A stretch of DNA of 64,000 bases from Nitrospira sp. (GTDB lineage Bacteria > Nitrospirota > Nitrospiria > Nitrospirales > Nitrospiraceae), in the NCBI GenBank assembly GCA_030123605.1, contig CP126123.1:1716001-1780000 (forward strand), written 5' to 3'. Every line of letters begins with the position of its first letter. The first letter of the stretch is position 1. The notes beneath the pieces were generated by a model. The model did no database searches. It saw only the letters and a program-made list of their open reading frames with translations, and was not told the DNA's origin. Position numbers and translations under genes: made by a program. Shown here one piece after another: positions 16,817-25,204 of this stretch.

Positions 16817-18715
16817 TTACGGCACGAAGGGGTCATGGTCCGGTGAGAGATAGAGGGCCACGGCGTAGGGAGGAAAGAGGCTCGATGGTCCCGTTCCGGG
16901 CAGATCGAGGGTGGCGGGCATGAGGGCCTGTCCGTCGCCTGCCTCTCCGTAATCGATCGATGCGGCATTCAGCGCCAATCGCCAAGATCCGCTCGGTCGA
17001 TGAAGCGCTATGGACTGTTGGGCAGGAGTGAAGTTGATCAGCAGCAAGGCCGATGGACCATCCTCCATCCAGCGATGCAACAGGAGCACGGAACGGCCTT
17101 CATCGGACCAGACGGCGTGGTGGTGTCGACCGGGTATGCCAGCACCGAGAACCGGCAGTCGTTTCCGCATATCAATGAGATCATGGTACCAACGCAACAA
17201 GCCTTGCGACCGGCTGTCCGTGGCAACGCCCGGCCTGACCCGGCTCCGCTCGAAGGTGGAGGGAGATTGCGGATCGGGAATGTCTTCCTCCCGCCACCCG
17301 AAGGGCGCGAATTCCTCCCGCCGCCCCTTCCGCACGGCGTCGACAAGCGCCGGATCTCCGTGGTCGATAAAATACTGGAAGGGGGCGGGCTCACCGTACT
17401 CCTCACCCATGAAGAGTAACGGAATACTGGGAGACAGCAAAACCAGGGCTGCGGCCGCCTTCAAGGCTCCAAGCGAAAGCTGCACGCTCAGCCGCCTTCC
17501 ATCGGCACGATTGCCCACCTGGTCGTGGTTCTGCGAAAAGACGACGAACTGCGTCGGCGCAATCTTCTCCGAAGAATTGCCATGGCGGCGCCTGCGAAAC
17601 TCGGAATAGCGGCCATCATAGACGAACCCCTCTTGGACCGCCCGGACGAGATCGGCCATGCCGGTGAAATCCTGGTAGTAGCCTTGCTTTTCTCTCGTGA
17701 GCAGCACGCGGAGCGCATGATGAAAGTCGTCGTTCCATTGAGCATCGCACCCATGTCCGCCGCACGTCGCAGGCGTGATGACACGGGTGTCGTTGAGATC
17801 GCTCTCGGCGATGACCTGCACGAGACGATGCCGCCGCTCCGCCTCGTGATGTACGGCTTCCGCCAGCTCCTGTAGGATGTGCCGGGCGCTGAAGTCGAAG
17901 ATTCCATGGATCGCATCCAGCCGGAGCGCATCGACATGGTATTCATCGATCCAATAGATCGCATTGCCGACGAAGTATCGGCGCACGGGATCGCTGTCGG
18001 GGCCGTCATAGTTGATCGCCTGCCCCCAGGGCGTCCGGTACCGATCGGTAAAATAGGGGCCATAGTCTTGGAGATAATTCCCCTCCGGCCCGAGATGGTT
18101 GTAGACCACATCGAGCACCACGGCCAAGCCCTGACCATGACAGGCATCGATCAATCGTTTGAGGCCAACCGGGCCGCCGTACCCGTTGTGTGGTGCAAAC
18201 GGATAGGCCCCATCGTATCCCCAGTTGCGCCTGCCGGGAAATTGCGCAACCGGCATCAATTCGATCGCGGTCACTCCGACCTCCTGCTTCAAGTAGGGAA
18301 GCAGCGGAATGATCGCGTCGAAGGTGCCTGCCTCGGTAAATGTTCCGACGTGGAGTTCGTAGAGGAGATAGTCCCGTAGCGCCAACCCCTTCCAGGCCTG
18401 GTCGGTCCAAGAAAATGCGCCCGGATCCACCACGGCGGACGGGCCATGGACGCCGTCAGGCTGGAAGCGGGACGCAGGGTCCGGCCTGGCCTTCGCGCCG
18501 TCCAGGACATAGAAATAGCGCGCGTGCGCTGCCACCCCTTCAAGACGGCTTTCAAAATACCCCGTGCCGTCCGATTGCAGCGGGGCAATCTTTTCGACCG
18601 GCGCCGTGATCTTGACGGCGACCTCCTTGGCGTGGGGCGCCCATACCTTGAAGCGCACGGTCTGTTCATGCACAGGGGTCGCGCCGATGTCGAGAGCGCA
18701 GCACAAGGGTTCCAT
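16817..18715 (-). CDS. treZ: Malto-oligosyltrehalose trehalohydrolase
   Basis: A GH13 enzyme that releases trehalose from maltooligosyl trehalose. Motifs in order: the N-terminal carbohydrate-binding-like domain (FKVWAPHAKEVAVKI), ELMPVAQFPGRRNWGYDG, region I VVLDVVYNHLGPEGNY, the nucleophile in DALRLDAIHGIFD, the acid/base in VIAESDLNDTRV, and FSQNHDQVGNRADG. A C-terminal beta domain ends the protein. The ATG at 18715 (MEPLCCALDIG) follows agga at good spacing; an upstream GTG at 18745 is an alternative. About 632 residues, normal for the family. It pairs with treY. Confidence 0.94.
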   Translation of the reverse strand: MEPLCCALDIGATPVHEQTVRFKVWAPHAKEVAVKITAPVEKIAPLQSDGTGYFESRLEGVAAHARYFYVLDGAKARPDPASRFQPDGVHGPSAVVDPGAFSWTDQAWKGLALRDYLLYELHVGTFTEAGTFDAIIPLLPYLKQEVGVTAIELMPVAQFPGRRNWGYDGAYPFAPHNGYGGPVGLKRLIDACHGQGLAVVLDVVYNHLGPEGNYLQDYGPYFTDRYRTPWGQAINYDGPDSDPVRRYFVGNAIYWIDEYHVDALRLDAIHGIFDFSARHILQELAEAVHHEAERRHRLVQVIAESDLNDTRVITPATCGGHGCDAQWNDDFHHALRVLLTREKQGYYQDFTGMADLVRAVQEGFVYDGRYSEFRRRRHGNSSEKIAPTQFVVFSQNHDQVGNRADGRRLSVQLSLGALKAAAALVLLSPSIPLLFMGEEYGEPAPFQYFIDHGDPALVDAVRKGRREEFAPFGWREEDIPDPQSPSTFERSRVRPGVATDSRSQGLLRWYHDLIDMRKRLPVLGAGIPGRHHHAVWSDEGRSVLLLHRWMEDGPSALLLINFTPAQQSIALHRPSGSWRLALNAASIDYGEAGDGQALMPATLDLPGTGPSSLFPPYAVALYLSPDHDPFVP

Positions 18716-18934
18716 GAACAGTCCTAGCTCCGACAGGGCTGCCACCGTGCGCGCTCCGCTGCTACACGACGCATGGGTCGGCCCGTATTCGTTGTACCAA
18801 CTATCATGTTAGTGCCCGACTCACAAGGTCGACAGTCTCAAGACCAGGCGGCTGTCACGTTTTTGTCACGGTCAGGCCCATTCGGCGCTTGAGACGCCGG
18901 AAGCAGTGGTGTAAGGTACTGAAAAACTGAGAAT

Positions 18935-19011
18935 GCCCCCGTAGCTCAGTTGGATAGAGCAGCGGTTTCCTAAACCGCGGGTCGCACGTTCAATTCGTGT
19001 CGGGGGCACCA
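18935..19011 (+). tRNA. tRNA-Arg (CCU anticodon), integration target
   Basis: A cloverleaf folds from GCCCCCG (acceptor 5') to CGGGGGC plus A and encoded CCA. The D-arm is GCTC-AGTTGGATAGA-GC. The anticodon stem GCGGT/ACCGC holds loop TTCCTAA with anticodon CCT at 18969-18971. The T-arm is GCACG-TTCAATT-CGTGT. The integrase gene starts 6 bases beyond its 3' end, and the 3' part recurs at 26980-27025. Confidence 0.95.
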
Positions 19012-19012
19012 A
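18967..19012 (+). repeat. attL: 3' end of tRNA-Arg
   Basis: 46 bases from the anticodon loop through CCA plus one base. It matches 26980-27025 in 44 of 46 positions by eye; the two differences pair with each other in the T-stem. Confidence 0.88.
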
Positions 19013-19016
19013 TTTT

Positions 19017-20087
19017 TCAACAGGTTAGCGAAACCTGCTCCGGCCGAATCTCCGCTTGTGCTAAATTTGTGCTAAACGGCCTTCCCGCATCGAAAATCGC
19101 CACTCCATCCCGCAAACTTTCCGGATAATGGTGCGCATACCGCTGCGTCATCATCGGCGACTTATGCCCCAGAATCCGCTGGACCTTGTACAAGTCCACA
19201 CCCGCCTGCACCATGCGAGTCGCGCAGGTATGGCGCAGGTCATGAAACCGGAAATCCGACACGTGTCCATGCTTGAGCGCTAACCGGAAACTCCGTCGTA
19301 GGTTGGGAGCATCCAACGGTGTGCGTGCCGCGCTTGTAAACACTAACTCCGAATCCATGCGGCGACTACTGGCCTTGTTCTGAAGGGCCTGCACGAGCGT
19401 GTGACTGAGCGGAATCGTCCGCCGCTCCCCGCTCTTCGATTTAAACACCGTAGCGGTTCGTCGATTGAGGTCCACACCGGCCCATGTGAGATTCAGAATT
19501 TCCCCACAACGCATTCCGGTATGGATCGCGAACACGATCACTTCCCGTAACCACGGTGCTGAAGCCGCAAGGAGGCGTCGTTCCTCCTCACACGTCAGCC
19601 ATCGATCCCGCGTATTGTTCTCTCGTTCCATGGACACCCGGCAGACTGGATTGTCCTTGGTCCATTCCCATTCGCGACAGGCCAGATTGAAGGCCTTCTT
19701 CATCAGCGCCAATTCGCGATTGATCGTGGCCGGTGTGACCCCGTCCGCGTACCGTTTGTTCTTATAGGCGACGATTGTTTTGGGTGTCACGTGCTCCAAC
19801 TTGGGATTGCCAAAATGCGCGGTCAGATTCGTGACCATGTTCACATAGCGACGGTAGCCCGACCGTCGACTGGCATGCTCCCGCAAATACCGATCCATCA
19901 ACTCTCGGAATGTCCTGGCTTCCTCTTTGGGCTTGTCAAAGTACTTTCCTTCCACAATCTGCACCCTGACTTTACTGAGGATAGCTTCGGCCAACTTTTT
20001 GTCCGAGGTTTCGGTCGATCGCCGCACTTGCCGCCCTTGAAACGTAAATGACATCCACCAGATATTGTTCCGTTTAACGAGCCCCAT
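19017..20087 (-). CDS. int: Tyrosine recombinase (site-specific integrase)
   Basis: The 356-residue integrase catalyses recombination between the tRNA att site and the element. The start ATG at 20087 has a perfect ribosome site (aaggaggag). An N-terminal arm-binding domain (MGLVKRNNIWWMSFTFQGRQ) and a core-binding domain (TFRELMDRYLREHASRRSGY) precede the catalytic domain. Catalytic residues seen: Arg in HTGMRCGEILNLTW, His-x-x-Arg in FHDLRHTCATRMVQAGVD, His in RILGHKSPMMTQRYAHHYPE, and the nucleophile Tyr in RYAHHYPE. The 3' end abuts the tRNA, as usual for such elements. It overlaps the HTH gene by 14 bases, so the two are translated together. Confidence 0.93.
   Translation of the reverse strand: MGLVKRNNIWWMSFTFQGRQVRRSTETSDKKLAEAILSKVRVQIVEGKYFDKPKEEARTFRELMDRYLREHASRRSGYRRYVNMVTNLTAHFGNPKLEHVTPKTIVAYKNKRYADGVTPATINRELALMKKAFNLACREWEWTKDNPVCRVSMERENNTRDRWLTCEEERRLLAASAPWLREVIVFAIHTGMRCGEILNLTWAGVDLNRRTATVFKSKSGERRTIPLSHTLVQALQNKASSRRMDSELVFTSAARTPLDAPNLRRSFRLALKHGHVSDFRFHDLRHTCATRMVQAGVDLYKVQRILGHKSPMMTQRYAHHYPESLRDGVAIFDAGRPFSTNLAQAEIRPEQVSLTC
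19057..19075 (+). repeat. Candidate integrase arm-type site, left (tandem tgtgctaaa)
   Basis: The 19 bases tgtgctaaatttgtgctaa contain the 9-mer tgtgctaa[a] twice, 11 bases apart. The identical 19-mer recurs near attR at 26830-26848. They lie inside the integrase 3' end, 45 bases from attL. Confidence 0.5.
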
Positions 20088-20382
20088 GCTGCTCCTCCTT
20101 CGTGCGTGGGCTCGGTGTGATGGTTTCCCCGCCGCGAGTATAGACCTCGGGTTTCGCCGCTTCAATGAGTCGGTCGAGGTCGCGGGTGTCCTGGTGAGTT
20201 GGCGGTGAGAACGGCTTGCCGGGACTGGCTTCAAAGCTCTTCAGCCAGGCCTGGATCGCCTCAGGTTCAAAGCGGACGAGGCCGTGAATACGGCGGCAGG
20301 GAATCTTCTTCCGTGAGACCCAGAGATACAGTGTGGACGGTTTAATATTCAGCCAAGCGGAAAGCTCTTTGACGGTAAGCAT
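20074..20382 (-). CDS. Helix-turn-helix excisionase-like DNA-binding protein
   Basis: About 102 residues. The N-terminal winged-helix motif of the excisionase/MerR-like HTH_17 family is clear: MLTVKELSAWLNIKPSTLYL, then WVSRKKIPCRRIHGLVRFEP and EAIQAWL. A charged tail follows. The ATG at 20382 fits the family; a GTG four codons earlier is possible. It sits directly upstream of and overlapping the integrase, the usual place for a recombination directionality factor, so control of excision is the likely role (inference). Confidence 0.85.
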   Translation of the reverse strand: MLTVKELSAWLNIKPSTLYLWVSRKKIPCRRIHGLVRFEPEAIQAWLKSFEASPGKPFSPPTHQDTRDLDRLIEAAKPEVYTRGGETITPSPRTKEEQHGAR

Positions 20383-20847
20383 GTGCGGATACACCGGGGG
20401 AGTCTGACGACACCCCCAGTCCCCCTACCATGGGCTGCCCGCGTGACCGCCGGCAGACCGGTGAAACCGATTGGGTGGTTGCTTGAGCAAATTGCGGTGT
20501 CGGTCTTTCCACCGAGTGATGCCCCTGACAATTTCGTTCAGTAGCCATTCTTCCCCTCCAGGGGTGGCACAAATCACCGCCAACATCGGCGTCAGGGTGT
20601 CACTCACCCATCGTTTTACATTTTGCAGGGTCTGCACCTGCTTCTCCTGGGCCAATCGCCCCTTCTGAAATCCCTCCGTCAGGAGGGCATACCACTCCAA
20701 CACTGGAGCCCGGTACCGTTCTTCATCCTCGGCATCCTTCGGAATCTGCCGGAAATCCACATACGAGCGAAGCAAGCCGACCACCAACTCCTTCCAGTCG
20801 GCTTCGTCTAAACTCGCTAACGCTCTGGCACACTGTTCGGCCCGATC

Positions 20848-22266
20848 GAGCCACCGTCAAGAGGTGTGTAAAAGAACTTCAGGCGGCGATGTTTTTCGGC
20901 TGACGGCTCGCTTCGCTCCTCACCTGTCCTGATTGCTTCCGCACCCCGTCCGTAAACTTGCCTCCAGAGGCCACCAGGGGCAGCAGCTCCGTCGCATTGA
21001 GCCTTCTCCACGTCTTCTCGGCGACGGTGAGCATCTTCCAGATGATTGCCTTGGCGCTCTCGACCCGTTTGTAGCGGCGTGAGGCGTCCGTCCGAAGCCG
21101 CACGGCCGCGAAGGGTGACTCCACGATGTTCGTTGTTCTGAGGTGAATCCAGTGCTCTTTCGGGAAGGAATAGAACGTGACCATCCGGTCCCAGTCCCGC
21201 ACGAGCGTCTCCACGGCCTTCTGGTCCGTCTTGTTGTACGTGCGGACGAATTTGTCGCGCAGCTGCTCGCACTCGGCCTGGGTCTCGGCATAGGGCATCG
21301 CCTTGAGCAGCTCGGCCGCCTTCTGCTGCTCTTTCTTGGGCACCGCGTCCAAGACATTGGTGATCTTGTGATTCCAGCACCGCTGCTCCTTACCGGTGGG
21401 ATGGAGTTCCCCGAGAGCGGCCCAGATGCCAAGGTGTCCGTCAGCGACCGTGAGCTGCGGAAACTTCAGTCCACGCTCCCGCAGACTGCGCAGGACCTTC
21501 AGCCACGACTCCTTGCTCTCCCGCTCGCCGCTCTCGCAGGCCAGCACGATCTTTTTGCCGCTAGCGAGCGCTCCCACGATCGTCAGCAGCGCCGCCTTTC
21601 GGTCTTCGATCCCGGCCTTCACATACAGACCATCAGCCCACCAGTAGACGACCTCCAGGGCCGACACATCCCGCGTCTTCCAGGCCTCGTATTCCAGTTC
21701 GAATCGGGCCTTGAGTCGCTGGATGGAACTGGCCGACAGCGGTGCCCCCTCACCGAGCAGCCCCCTCAGAGCGAGTTCGAAATCCCCGCTTGAGAGCCCG
21801 TGCAGATATAGCTCCGGCAGCACCTCACCGACTTCCCGGGTGCGGCGCGTAAACAGCGGCAGCACCTTGCTCTTGAAGCGCTCCTCCAGGTCCCGAACTC
21901 TGGGGCGCCACACCGTCACCGTCCCGCAGCTCATCGAAACATGGCGAGGGTTTCCGTAGCCGTTCCGACTGCCCTTAGGCGGGTCCAGCGGGGACACCCG
22001 TTCCCGCCGCTCATGCCGTTGGCGGCCCAGGAACGTGGTCACCTCTTCCTCCAGGATGCGCTGGAGCTGGTCCTGAATCTGCCCTCTGGCCCACTGCTCC
22101 AGCGTGTCGTAACACACCTCGCTTGACTCGACCGCCTCGTGTCTGCTCTTCTCACGCATGGTGGCGTATCCTTTCCCCTCCGCTCCAACGGAGGCTTGGT
22201 TGGTTGATGTCCAACCGAAAGGTTACGCCGCCTTTATCCTATTTCCACACCTTCTGATAGTAGCTC
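20848..22266 (-). mobile_element. IS256-family insertion sequence, copy A (1419 bp)
   Basis: Imperfect terminal inverted repeats: left end gagccaccgtcaagaggtgt, right end (reverse) gagctactatcagaaggtgt. It is flanked by an 8-bp target duplication, gcccgatc, at 20840-20847 and 22267-22274. It is the same length as copy B (28135-29553) and encodes the same transposase. Confidence 0.93.
20879..22159 (-). CDS. IS256-family DDE transposase (copy A)
   Basis: The 426-residue transposase (Transposase_mut, PF00872 type) has an N-terminal zinc- or helix-rich DNA-binding part (LEQWARGQIQDQLQRILEEE), then GSRNGYGNPRHVSMSCGTVT. The catalytic core begins near VVYWWADGLYVKAGIEDRKA (first Asp) and continues with LTVADGHLGIWAAL (second Asp) and the IS256 signature QRCWNHKITNVLDAVPK. 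The catalytic Glu is probably in RTTNIVESPFAAVRLRT. It is intact and the same translation as copy B, so both IS copies are likely active or very recently moved. Confidence 0.95.
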   Translation of the reverse strand: MREKSRHEAVESSEVCYDTLEQWARGQIQDQLQRILEEEVTTFLGRQRHERRERVSPLDPPKGSRNGYGNPRHVSMSCGTVTVWRPRVRDLEERFKSKVLPLFTRRTREVGEVLPELYLHGLSSGDFELALRGLLGEGAPLSASSIQRLKARFELEYEAWKTRDVSALEVVYWWADGLYVKAGIEDRKAALLTIVGALASGKKIVLACESGERESKESWLKVLRSLRERGLKFPQLTVADGHLGIWAALGELHPTGKEQRCWNHKITNVLDAVPKKEQQKAAELLKAMPYAETQAECEQLRDKFVRTYNKTDQKAVETLVRDWDRMVTFYSFPKEHWIHLRTTNIVESPFAAVRLRTDASRRYKRVESAKAIIWKMLTVAEKTWRRLNATELLPLVASGGKFTDGVRKQSGQVRSEASRQPKNIAA

Positions 22267-22898
22267 GCCCGATCCTTCTTGAGCTCTAATTCCCATCGCG
22301 TCCCGTAGTCCTGATAGTGCTCTTGTCCTTTGCTCTGGAGTTCCAATCGCTTGTCATAAATGCGCAAGAGTGTCTGACTCTGCGGACTGCCGAAGTAGAT
22401 CGTCTCGCCCGTCGTCGCCCCGGTGCCGTGCGTCAGGTTCGAGACGATATGCCGGACCTGAGTGGCACGAGTTACACATTGGCCTGCCGATACCGCTGCT
22501 CGGATGGTCGCCATCGACACCGTGCCTGCTCGGTCATCCAACGCACAGTCGATGCGCGTCACGTGGCCTTGTTGGGCATGCACCCATTTGAGCAGGGTGC
22601 GAATTTGATCCAGTGTCAGGGCGGACGCGAGGCCGCCCGACAGATCCACATGGATTTCATTCGGACGCCGAGGAGCATTCGTACCTAATTTGCCGACCCC
22701 GCGCAGACCGTCAGTTCTCATCCACGACAAGGGATAGCCTCGGAACCCGCCTTTAGCCTTGCTCCAGTCTCCACCCAATACCCGCATCGTCTCTTGCGGA
22801 TTGCTGGCCAGGACCGTAAAGGCGAGCCAATCAATGGTGAGGGTGAAGCTCGAATCCATGGATTCTATCGAACTCCTGTACGGAGCGCTGTGGGTAGC

Positions 22899-22968
22899 GC
22901 CCCCGTGTTACCAAGACGGGGGCCATTCCGGTCCGCCCCGCAGCCTTCCGGCATGCGGCGCGGACCGG
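22899..22968. other. Double-hairpin region upstream of the rep/relaxase gene: candidate nicking origin
   Basis: Hairpin 1: gcccccgt (22899-22906) pairs perfectly with acgggggc (22916-22923), loop 9. Hairpin 2: ccggtccgc (22928-22936) pairs with gcggaccgg (22960-22968), and after one mismatch ccgca pairs with tgcgg, leaving an 11-base loop. It lies 39 bases upstream of the Rep_trans start codon, where rolling-circle origins (dso) or oriT of this family are found. Confidence 0.5.
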
Positions 22969-23003
22969 CATCACCTCTTGATGGAAGGCCGGATAGCACG
23001 TTC

Positions 23004-23252
23004 CTAGCGTCCCTCCGTGGTCGGTCGGACAAGCTTCTGTCTGACTACGCCAAAGGCCTTTTCTCCGACTTCTCTTGCCACGATCTTGATCGCCTCGGCC
23101 TTGCCATCCATCACCATGCTCATGAGGACCGCACCACGGACATACTTGGACACGGTCGTGCCTTCGTCCTGAGCACACCGCTCGATCAGTTTGCGTTCTT
23201 GGTCGGTGACCTTGAACTGTAGTGTTTCGGTCTTTGCGTCATCGGTCCGCAT
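23004..23252 (-). CDS. Ribbon-helix-helix protein, possible mobilization accessory factor or regulator
   Basis: The 82-residue protein opens with a ribbon-helix-helix pattern: KTETLQFKVTDQERKLIERC, then AQDEGTTVSKYVRGAVLMSM. The beta-strand TLQFKV and the DEGTTVSKYVR helix are typical of Arc/MetJ and of MobC-like relaxosome proteins. A strong ribosome site (gggaggagct) precedes the ATG at 23252. It lies upstream of the rep/relaxase on the same strand with the hairpins between, as expected for a relaxosome accessory protein. A plain autoregulator or antitoxin is the alternative. Confidence 0.75.
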   Translation of the reverse strand: MRTDDAKTETLQFKVTDQERKLIERCAQDEGTTVSKYVRGAVLMSMVMDGKAEAIKIVAREVGEKAFGVVRQKLVRPTTEGR

Positions 23253-23269
23253 AGCTCCTCCCTATTAAA

Positions 23270-23292
23270 TATATTATATAGTATATTATATA
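23270..23292. promoter_or_regulatory. Tandem 11-bp AT-only operator and likely promoter region
   Basis: tatattatata occurs at 23270-23280 and again at 23282-23292, a 12-bp period, 17 bases upstream of the ribbon-helix-helix start. It is strikingly AT-rich in GC-rich surroundings. Such proteins bind short tandem repeats, so autoregulation is likely. The sequence can also serve as a -10 region. Confidence 0.5.
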
Positions 23293-23526
23293 TGCGGCAA
23301 TATCAAGTTGCCTATTTTGACCTGGACTCACCATACACGGCGTTTCGGTCTTTTGTCGTATGCGGCAACCACATACACCTAAGATTGCTGGACGTCATAA
23401 CATCGGTAGGAATTCACCCTACCCCATATGATACGAGCCTTCCCCCCTGCGTAAGCTCCCCCTAAACTGCGACACTCAGTAAGGAGAACTTTCTGGCACA
23501 ATACGTCACCTAGCCAGGAGGTTCCC

Positions 23527-23793
23527 ATGCGTCAGTCAAAGTTCACCGAAACGCAGATTGTGTCGATCCTGAAAGAAGCGGATGCCGGCCGGCCGGTCAA
23601 TGAGATCTGGCGGCACTACGGCATCAGCTCCGCCACCTACTACAAGTGGAAGGCCAAGTACGGCGGGCTAGAGGCGTCGGATGTGAAGCGCCTCAAAGAG
23701 CTGGAGCACGAGAACAGCCGGCTCAAACGGATGTATGCCGATCTGTCGTTGGAGAATCTGGCCCTGAAGGATGTCATCGTAAAAAAGCTCTAG
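23527..23793 (+). CDS. IS3-family transposase OrfA
   Basis: The 88-residue HTH protein (transposase_8 type) begins MRQSKFTETQIVSILKEADA, with helix-turn-helix in EIWRHYGISSATYYKWKAKY. A C-terminal leucine zipper follows (LKELEHENSRLKRMYADLSL). The end contains the slippery heptamer AAAAAAG at 23781-23787, where a -1 shift leads into OrfB before the TAG at 23791. Confidence 0.92.
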   Translation: MRQSKFTETQIVSILKEADAGRPVNEIWRHYGISSATYYKWKAKYGGLEASDVKRLKELEHENSRLKRMYADLSLENLALKDVIVKKL

Positions 23794-24644
23794 GGCCTGC
23801 TGAACGGCGGGAGGTCGTCACGCATCTCGTGACGGTGAACGGTCTTCCGGTTCAGCGGGCCTGTCGGGCAGTGGGATTGCATCGGGCCACGTACTATCGG
23901 CCGCTCGTGGATTGGGCCCGGCGGGATGCGCCAGTGATCGCGGCGTTGACCACGCTCGTGGCGGCCAAGAGTCGGTGGGGGTTCTGGAAATGTTGTGATC
24001 GACTCCGACTAGATGGGCGTCCCTGGAACCATAAGCGCCTCTGGCGGGTGTACTGTCAGTTGCGGCTGAATTTGCCACGGCGGACCAAGAAGCGGCTGCC
24101 GGTTCGCCTGCGCCAACCGCTGGTCGTGGTACCCCAGCCGAATACCACGTGGGCTGTGGACTTCATGAGCGACACGCTCTATGGCGGCCGCCGATTTCGC
24201 ACCTTAAATGTGCTGGACGAAGGCGTGCGGGAAGGCTTGGCGATCGAAGTCGACACGTCGCTGCCCGCGGATCGGGTGATTCGCGTCTTGGAGCAAGTGG
24301 TGGCCTGGCGCGGACGACCGCAGGCCATTCGGCTCGACAATGGCCCGGAACTCATTGCAGAGCGCTTTATGACCTGGTGTGCCGACCGCGGGATTGAGCT
24401 GCGGTACATCCAACCCGGAAAACCGGATCAGAATGCCTTCATCGAGCGGTTCAATCGAACGTACCGCACTGAAGTCCTCAATGCCTATGTGTTCGAGTCA
24501 CTCGAGCAGGTCCGAGAGATCACCGCGGAATGGTTGCAGAGTTACAACGAGGAGCGGCCCCATGACGCGCTGGCGGGGCTTCCGCCGACGCTGTATCGGG
24601 CCCAACTGGAAGCCAGAAGTTCTCCATTGGCAGTGTCGCCTTGA
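23787..24644 (+). CDS. IS3-family transposase OrfB (made by -1 frameshift)
   Basis: An rve integrase-core catalytic protein read in the -1 frame after AAAAAAG; the fusion runs DVIVKK-ALGPAERREVVTHL. DDE residues: first Asp in TTWAVDFMSDTLYGG, second in AIRLDNGPELIAERF, Glu in PDQNAFIERFNRTYRTEVL. The C-terminus LQSYNEERPHDALAGLPP is typical of IS3. The frame is open above 23787 as well, but no good independent start is seen, so OrfAB fusion is the expected active form. No internal stop: the element looks intact. Confidence 0.9.
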   Translation, partial: ALGPAERREVVTHLVTVNGLPVQRACRAVGLHRATYYRPLVDWARRDAPVIAALTTLVAAKSRWGFWKCCDRLRLDGRPWNHKRLWRVYCQLRLNLPRRTKKRLPVRLRQPLVVVPQPNTTWAVDFMSDTLYGGRRFRTLNVLDEGVREGLAIEVDTSLPADRVIRVLEQVVAWRGRPQAIRLDNGPELIAERFMTWCADRGIELRYIQPGKPDQNAFIERFNRTYRTEVLNAYVFESLEQVREITAEWLQSYNEERPHDALAGLPPTLYRAQLEARSSPLAVSP

Positions 24645-24810
24645 CGGGGGAGCTTACGCCTGAAGCTCAGTAGCTGGCTCACAACCCGCCCTGTAGATTC
24701 ACACGCAGCATTCGATATTTCGTGAGATAACGCACATTCAGTCGTTCGAATAATAAGACGAATGAGCCAATTAACTCTCAGCTCATCGGTAATTACAAAG
24801 GAGAAACAGA

Positions 24811-25182
24811 ATGAATAAGCTGTCTCGTTGGTCCACTCTGACTCTAATGAGCTGTGTAATCCTGACCGGGTGTAGTTCCACCGGAAATCTCGGAATTGTG
24901 ACAAAACCTTCTGCCGATAACGCCGAGCGTCTCCGCTCAGGCGTGAAGTTCGAAGAACTCGGTCCAGTAGAAGGTTCATCCTGCCGGCATTTTGTGCTCG
25001 CCGTGATCCCTTTCGGAGATGGCAGCTTCTCTAAAGCAGTGGAGGATGCGCTGTCCGCTCGAGGCGGAGATGCATTAATCAATGTCACGGTGACGAATAG
25101 CCTCTATGGCTTCATTCCGATCTATAACGTCTACACCTTCACCTGTACGTCAGTCAGCGGCATTGCGGTTAAATACAAATGA
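24811..25182 (+). CDS. Small lipoprotein, TRL-like
   Basis: The 123-residue product has a good ribosome site (aaaggagaaac) and a lipoprotein signal ending in the lipobox VILTGCSSTG. The mature part contains GVKFEELGPVEGSSCRHFVL, then DALSARGGDALINVTVTNS. This pattern of small lipoproteins (TRL/DUF6567-like) is often found near tRNA loci. DNA here is visibly less GC-rich than the flanking chromosome, consistent with cargo acquired with the element. It is followed by a second lipoprotein gene 22 bases on. Role unknown. Confidence 0.75.
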   Translation: MNKLSRWSTLTLMSCVILTGCSSTGNLGIVTKPSADNAERLRSGVKFEELGPVEGSSCRHFVLAVIPFGDGSFSKAVEDALSARGGDALINVTVTNSLYGFIPIYNVYTFTCTSVSGIAVKYK

Positions 25183-25204
25183 CCTTGAAGCGCGGGAGTG
25201 GCCG

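Larger units (their letters stand above)
20425..22859 (-). pseudogene. Rep_trans family replication initiator / MOB_T-like relaxase, split by an IS256 insertion
   Basis: Two gene pieces, 22859-22267 and 20839-20425, join in frame if the IS (20848-22266) and one 8-bp duplication are removed. The join reads ...RWELELKKDRA then EQCARALASLDEADWKEL..., for a total of 335 residues. The first piece shows Rep_trans features: DWLAFTVLASNPQE, GGFRGYPLSWM, HVTRIDCALDDRAG, GETIYFGSPQSQTLLRIYDK and RWELELKKDR. These resemble Tn916 Orf20/MobT relaxases and pT181-type initiators, which nick one strand at a hairpin origin. As it stands the gene encodes a 206-residue truncated product ending in IS sequence (SYYQKVWK), so it is presumably inactive. 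Confidence 0.8.
23450..24658 (+). mobile_element. IS3-family insertion sequence (IS407-like group), about 1.2 kb
   Basis: The ends are perfect inverted repeats: cgtaagctccccc (23450-23462) and ggggg agcttacg (24646-24658). A 4-bp flanking repeat cctg (23446-23449 and 24659-24662) fits the 4-bp duplication of the IS407 subgroup. It encodes orfA and orfB joined by programmed frameshifting. The exact ends are inferred from the repeat only. Confidence 0.8.
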
